The position numbers and the translations under genes were made by a program. A model generated the notes under the pieces. It did not search any database, was not told the DNA's origin, and saw nothing but the letters and a program-made list of their open reading frames with translations. Positions 6,189 to 9,132 of a DNA stretch of 9,132 bases are shown here, in pieces. The DNA comes from Desulfosarcina sp. (GTDB lineage: Bacteria > Desulfobacterota > Desulfobacteria > Desulfobacterales > Desulfosarcinaceae): contig DAOWNV010000091.1 in NCBI GenBank assembly GCA_030642405.1, positions 1 through 9,132 on the forward strand. The letters are read 5' to 3'. The number at the start of each line of letters is the position of its first letter. Position 1 is the first letter of the stretch.

Positions 6189-8003
6189 TTACCCAACACT
6201 ATCGGCGGAAGTAACACGAAGCACCTCCTGATAGGTGGTGATTCCCGCCAGAAGTTTTCTGATGGCGCACTCACGCAGTGAACCCATACCGTCCGCCCTG
6301 GCTCTTTCTCTTAGTGTCACCAGATCTACTTCCGCCAATGTCAATGCTTTGATGGCATCGGTATAAGGCAATACTTCATGAATGGTGGTTCGCCCCTGGT
6401 ACCCGGTCCCCCTGCATTTTTGGCAACCCTTGCCGTGGAAAAGAGACAACGGCCCCGATTTACCTGTTTCCAATCCCATGGCCCTGAGTTCTGCTGCTTC
6501 CATCTTCATAGGCTCTTTGCAAGCGTTGCAGATTGTTCTAACCAACCGTTGGGAAAGAATACCTCTGAGCGTTGCCTGAAGGAGAAAATGTGGAATACCC
6601 AAATCCATCATACGGATAATTGAAGACGGTGCATCGTTGGTGTGGAGGGTAGACAACACCAGATGACCGGTAAGAGCGGCCTGGATTGCATTTTCCGCAG
6701 TCTCGAGGTCTCTTAACTCACCGACCATGATAATGTCGGGATCCTGTCTGAGAATATTCCTCATAATGGAGCCGAAAGTAATGCCGACTTTAGATCTTAC
6801 GGCTATCTGGTTGAAATCTTCATGCACCATTTCGATTGGATCTTCGACGGTGGTTACATTTACACCTTCGTTACTGATCTTACGAAGCGTTGAATAAAGC
6901 GTGGTGGATTTCCCACTTCCGGTCGGTCCGCAGACCAGAACCAAACCATGCGGGTGAGTAATAATCTTATTGTACTGCTCCATATCCGTCGATGAAAATC
7001 CCAGGCTTTTTAAATCCTGAAATAAAATGTCCGGATCCATCACCCGCATGACCACCTTTTCACCGAAGGCAACCGGTATCGTGGACACACGAATTTCAAC
7101 CTCTATGTCCTTTTTTCCAGTCTTTATACGTCCGTCCTGGGGTCGACGTTTTTCAGCCATATCCAGTCCGGAAAGATTTTTAATTCGGCTGACAATGGCC
7201 GAATGGACATTTTTCGGCAACTTATGAACAGTGTGCAATACGCCGTCAATGCGCATTCTGACCAAGCATGATTCACGTTTGGGTTCGATATGAATATCAC
7301 TGGCTTTTTGATCGAAAGCGTAGATAAACAGGTGGTTGACAGCGTTGACCACATGCTGGTCATTGGATGGTAGTTCATCGGCCGAGTGGAGGTTGGTGAA
7401 CCGCTCGAGGTTTCCCAAGTCTACGGACGGCCCTGAAAACTGGTTTTCTGCGGCGGCGATGGAACGTTTAAAACCAAAAAACTCCTCGATGAGTTTTACG
7501 ATGTCCGATCGGGGACTCACCACGGCATCTACCTGCATCTGGCAAGCCCTGGTGATGTCTTCGAATACTTCCAGGTTGAAAGGATTGGGGGTTGCAACTA
7601 CAAGCTTCCCCTCATCTATTTCAATGGGCAGAACCAGATGTTTTTTCGCAAAGGAGATAGGAATGGTTGTTGTAACGATATTCAGATCCAGCTTTAACGG
7701 ATCAATCTTGACAAACGGGAATTTCCAACCTTTTGCAAAGGTTTTATAAATCGTATCCTCATCCAGGGTTTTGGATGGATCATCCTTGCGCTTCAAGTTC
7801 AAAGAAACAATGGCATCGATCAGATGAAACGGTCGATGCCGATCTCCGTTGTTGTCATTGCCGTTTTGTTCAAGACGACCTTTCCGATGACGCTTCACCA
7901 GTTCCGCTCGGTTCTCGTATAATTCTCTGGCCTGCTGGAAAGAAATTAACCCACTTTGATTAAGTGTGGAAAGAAGGCGTTTTGCCGACAACTGGTCGCT
8001 CAC
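6189..8003 (-). CDS. GspE/PilB-family secretion or pilus assembly ATPase
   Basis: A 604-residue cytoplasmic hexameric ATPase of the type II secretion/type IV pilus extension family, which powers assembly of pilin-like subunits. In order it shows: a variable N-terminus with a polar Asn/Asp/Arg-rich linker (about 36-57); a GspE N-terminal-type domain (about 88-175); the N2 subdomain with SDIHIEP (235-241), RMRIDGVLH (249-257) and EKRRPQDGRI (284-293); Walker A GPTGSGKSTT (359-368); Asp box TTVEDPIE (384-391); Walker B DPDIIMVGELRD (421-432); and His box STLHTNDA (451-458). The zinc-binding Cys are C492/C495 and C527/C530. The start is GTG, with AGGGGA about 5 bases upstream. The gene lies 28 bases downstream of an unrecognised protein gene and is probably cotranscribed with it. 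Without neighbouring secretin or pilin genes, GspE and PilB cannot be told apart. All catalytic motifs are intact. Confidence 0.95.
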   Translation of the reverse strand: MSDQLSAKRLLSTLNQSGLISFQQARELYENRAELVKRHRKGRLEQNGNDNNGDRHRPFHLIDAIVSLNLKRKDDPSKTLDEDTIYKTFAKGWKFPFVKIDPLKLDLNIVTTTIPISFAKKHLVLPIEIDEGKLVVATPNPFNLEVFEDITRACQMQVDAVVSPRSDIVKLIEEFFGFKRSIAAAENQFSGPSVDLGNLERFTNLHSADELPSNDQHVVNAVNHLFIYAFDQKASDIHIEPKRESCLVRMRIDGVLHTVHKLPKNVHSAIVSRIKNLSGLDMAEKRRPQDGRIKTGKKDIEVEIRVSTIPVAFGEKVVMRVMDPDILFQDLKSLGFSSTDMEQYNKIITHPHGLVLVCGPTGSGKSTTLYSTLRKISNEGVNVTTVEDPIEMVHEDFNQIAVRSKVGITFGSIMRNILRQDPDIIMVGELRDLETAENAIQAALTGHLVLSTLHTNDAPSSIIRMMDLGIPHFLLQATLRGILSQRLVRTICNACKEPMKMEAAELRAMGLETGKSGPLSLFHGKGCQKCRGTGYQGRTTIHEVLPYTDAIKALTLAEVDLVTLRERARADGMGSLRECAIRKLLAGITTYQEVLRVTSADSVG

Positions 8004-8031
8004 GGTGGTCCCCTGTAATTGATGTGGAATG

Positions 8032-9132
8032 CTACCTGCCCGTTGAAATACTCCGAATTACATTCTCGATCCATTCCATGGTACGGGCTACCGCTCGTTG
8101 ATTATCCGGGGTACCGTCGATTTGAGAAAGTTGGAAACCATACTCGGTGACCTTTTTGAGCAATTCAATATCATCGATTGTTCCCACTCGACCCACACCC
8201 CGACCGATAATTTTCAAATGCTGCAAAAAAACAGGAAGATACGTGGCAGATCGCAGATGGTTGTAGAGACCTGCTTTCGGATCCCCATATTCAGCCAATG
8301 CAGAAATCAGAACACGGTGGGCTGTATTACCGGATAAAAGAGAGAGGAATATATAGATCTCGCGTTCAAGAAACAGTAGGTCTCGGATAGATGGTTTCTG
8401 CTCATCGGATGCCGTCGCATTTAAACTTTCAATCAATTTCTCATGAATGGCATGAACTTTGGCAGGAAAACGGTATTCAACCGAATCGATCCGAAACTGA
8501 GCATAGCGCACCACATCTTTGTCCAAGCCATTTCGAATGTTGAGGACCTCTTCAGGCGTCATTTCGATATCGACATCAAGCTCTTTGTTGTAAGTTCTGA
8601 GCAAGATGTTGGAAAGCATGATGGCGTTGCGATCCGAGGGTTCCACTTTGTTGGGATCCCGGCAAAAATCAGCCAATAAAAAACGGAGCGCGTGTTTTGG
8701 TCGATTGATCCTGCTGATCAAGTGCTGCAGCGAGTTCAAAAAGGCAATACGATTGCTTTTTCCCTGGATGGCTTTAAAATACGACCACAGCAATTCAAAG
8801 GCATGATTTTCATATCTGGCCAGGTCATCCAGCATCGGTTCGAAGCGGTGGCGAATAAAATTTCCCTGATCATCAAACAACTTGTCAATTAGAAGTGTTA
8901 TTTTTCCTGTATCGTAAACAGGAATTTTAAAAGCCCTGGAAACGGCCTTAAGGTTCTCGCTATTGCGGTGTTCGACAAGCCGTCCAACAGCTATCAGCTG
9001 CAATTGTGTTTCTCGGCTTTCTTTCCCAAGAGATAAAATCGTTAATAAGTCATTATCTACAAAACCGATAAGAGTGGATTTGCCATCAACTTCCACTTGT
9101 ATGGCATCCCGCCGTACGGTAATGGAATCCAA
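8032..9132 (-). CDS. Unrecognised, probably helical protein, N-terminus may lie outside the window
   Basis: An open frame of 366 codons that reaches the right edge and stops at TAG (8034-8032). The first codon in view is TTG at 9132-9130. Its reading (DSITVRRDAIQVEVDGKS) could be a true start or internal sequence, because no upstream DNA is available to judge. I do not recognise a family. The sequence is rich in Leu, Ile, Arg, Asp and Glu with no Cys pairs, long hydrophobic span or nucleotide-binding motif. The central and C-terminal parts look like amphipathic helices (for example LLKKVTEYGFQLSQI and ARTMEWIENVIRSI), suggesting an all-helical repeat-like cytoplasmic protein. It lies just upstream of the secretion ATPase with a 28-base gap and no terminator. 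A linked role in that assembly machine is plausible but is only inferred from position. Confidence 0.8.
   Translation of the reverse strand: MDSITVRRDAIQVEVDGKSTLIGFVDNDLLTILSLGKESRETQLQLIAVGRLVEHRNSENLKAVSRAFKIPVYDTGKITLLIDKLFDDQGNFIRHRFEPMLDDLARYENHAFELLWSYFKAIQGKSNRIAFLNSLQHLISRINRPKHALRFLLADFCRDPNKVEPSDRNAIMLSNILLRTYNKELDVDIEMTPEEVLNIRNGLDKDVVRYAQFRIDSVEYRFPAKVHAIHEKLIESLNATASDEQKPSIRDLLFLEREIYIFLSLLSGNTAHRVLISALAEYGDPKAGLYNHLRSATYLPVFLQHLKIIGRGVGRVGTIDDIELLKKVTEYGFQLSQIDGTPDNQRAVARTMEWIENVIRSISTGR

Noticed and set aside
7336..7749. 137-codon plus-strand frame opposite the ATPase gene
   Set aside because: It lies wholly inside the intact ATPase gene on the other strand, with no domain signal or supporting upstream signals.

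Overview
The window looks like a chromosomal core region of a mesophilic Gram-negative bacterium, most likely a sulfate-reducing or related member of the Desulfobacterota (former Deltaproteobacteria, Desulfobacteraceae-like). This placement is inference. It rests on the protein flavour (HflK/HflC, an FmdB-type zinc ribbon, GroES/GroEL with a Gly-Met tail, a LysM protein with a Trp-rich module, a PilB/GspE-type ATPase) and moderate GC content. No insertion sequence, integrase, tRNA, rRNA or CRISPR array is visible.

Layout. Positions 1-1229 (+) hold the end of hflK and all of hflC, overlapping by ATGA. They encode the membrane complex that restrains the FtsH protease. A perfect 12-bp hairpin follows. 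Facing it on the minus strand is a tiny, very basic 32-codon gene (1326-1424, TTG start, strong Shine-Dalgarno sequence) that I recognise as a bS22/mS38 (AURKAIP1/COX24-domain) ribosomal protein homologue. Next on the plus strand come an unrecognised 183-residue protein with an HExxH zinc-protease motif (1546-2097) and a 94-residue FmdB-family zinc ribbon protein (2209-2493) behind a good sigma70-type promoter.

Positions 2494-2770 are the groESL leader. It has possible promoters, a hairpin, and a run of seven T that could pair with the groES Shine-Dalgarno sequence like a fourU-type RNA thermometer. groES (2771-3058) and groEL (3106-4773) form the usual chaperonin operon, closed by a textbook intrinsic terminator (4806-4845). 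A secreted LysM protein follows (5036-6124).

The last third is on the minus strand: an unrecognised, probably helical protein running off the right edge (8032-9132), then a 604-residue type II/IV secretion or pilus assembly ATPase (6189-8003), 28 bp apart and probably one operon. It converges on the LysM gene.

Functionally, much of the window concerns protein quality control (HflKC, GroESL, a putative metalloprotease), translation (bS22-like) and the envelope (LysM, secretion ATPase). I see no clear multi-gene novel system. The points most worth checking are the bS22-like microgene, the possible groES thermosensor, the HExxH family, and the unknown partner of the ATPase.
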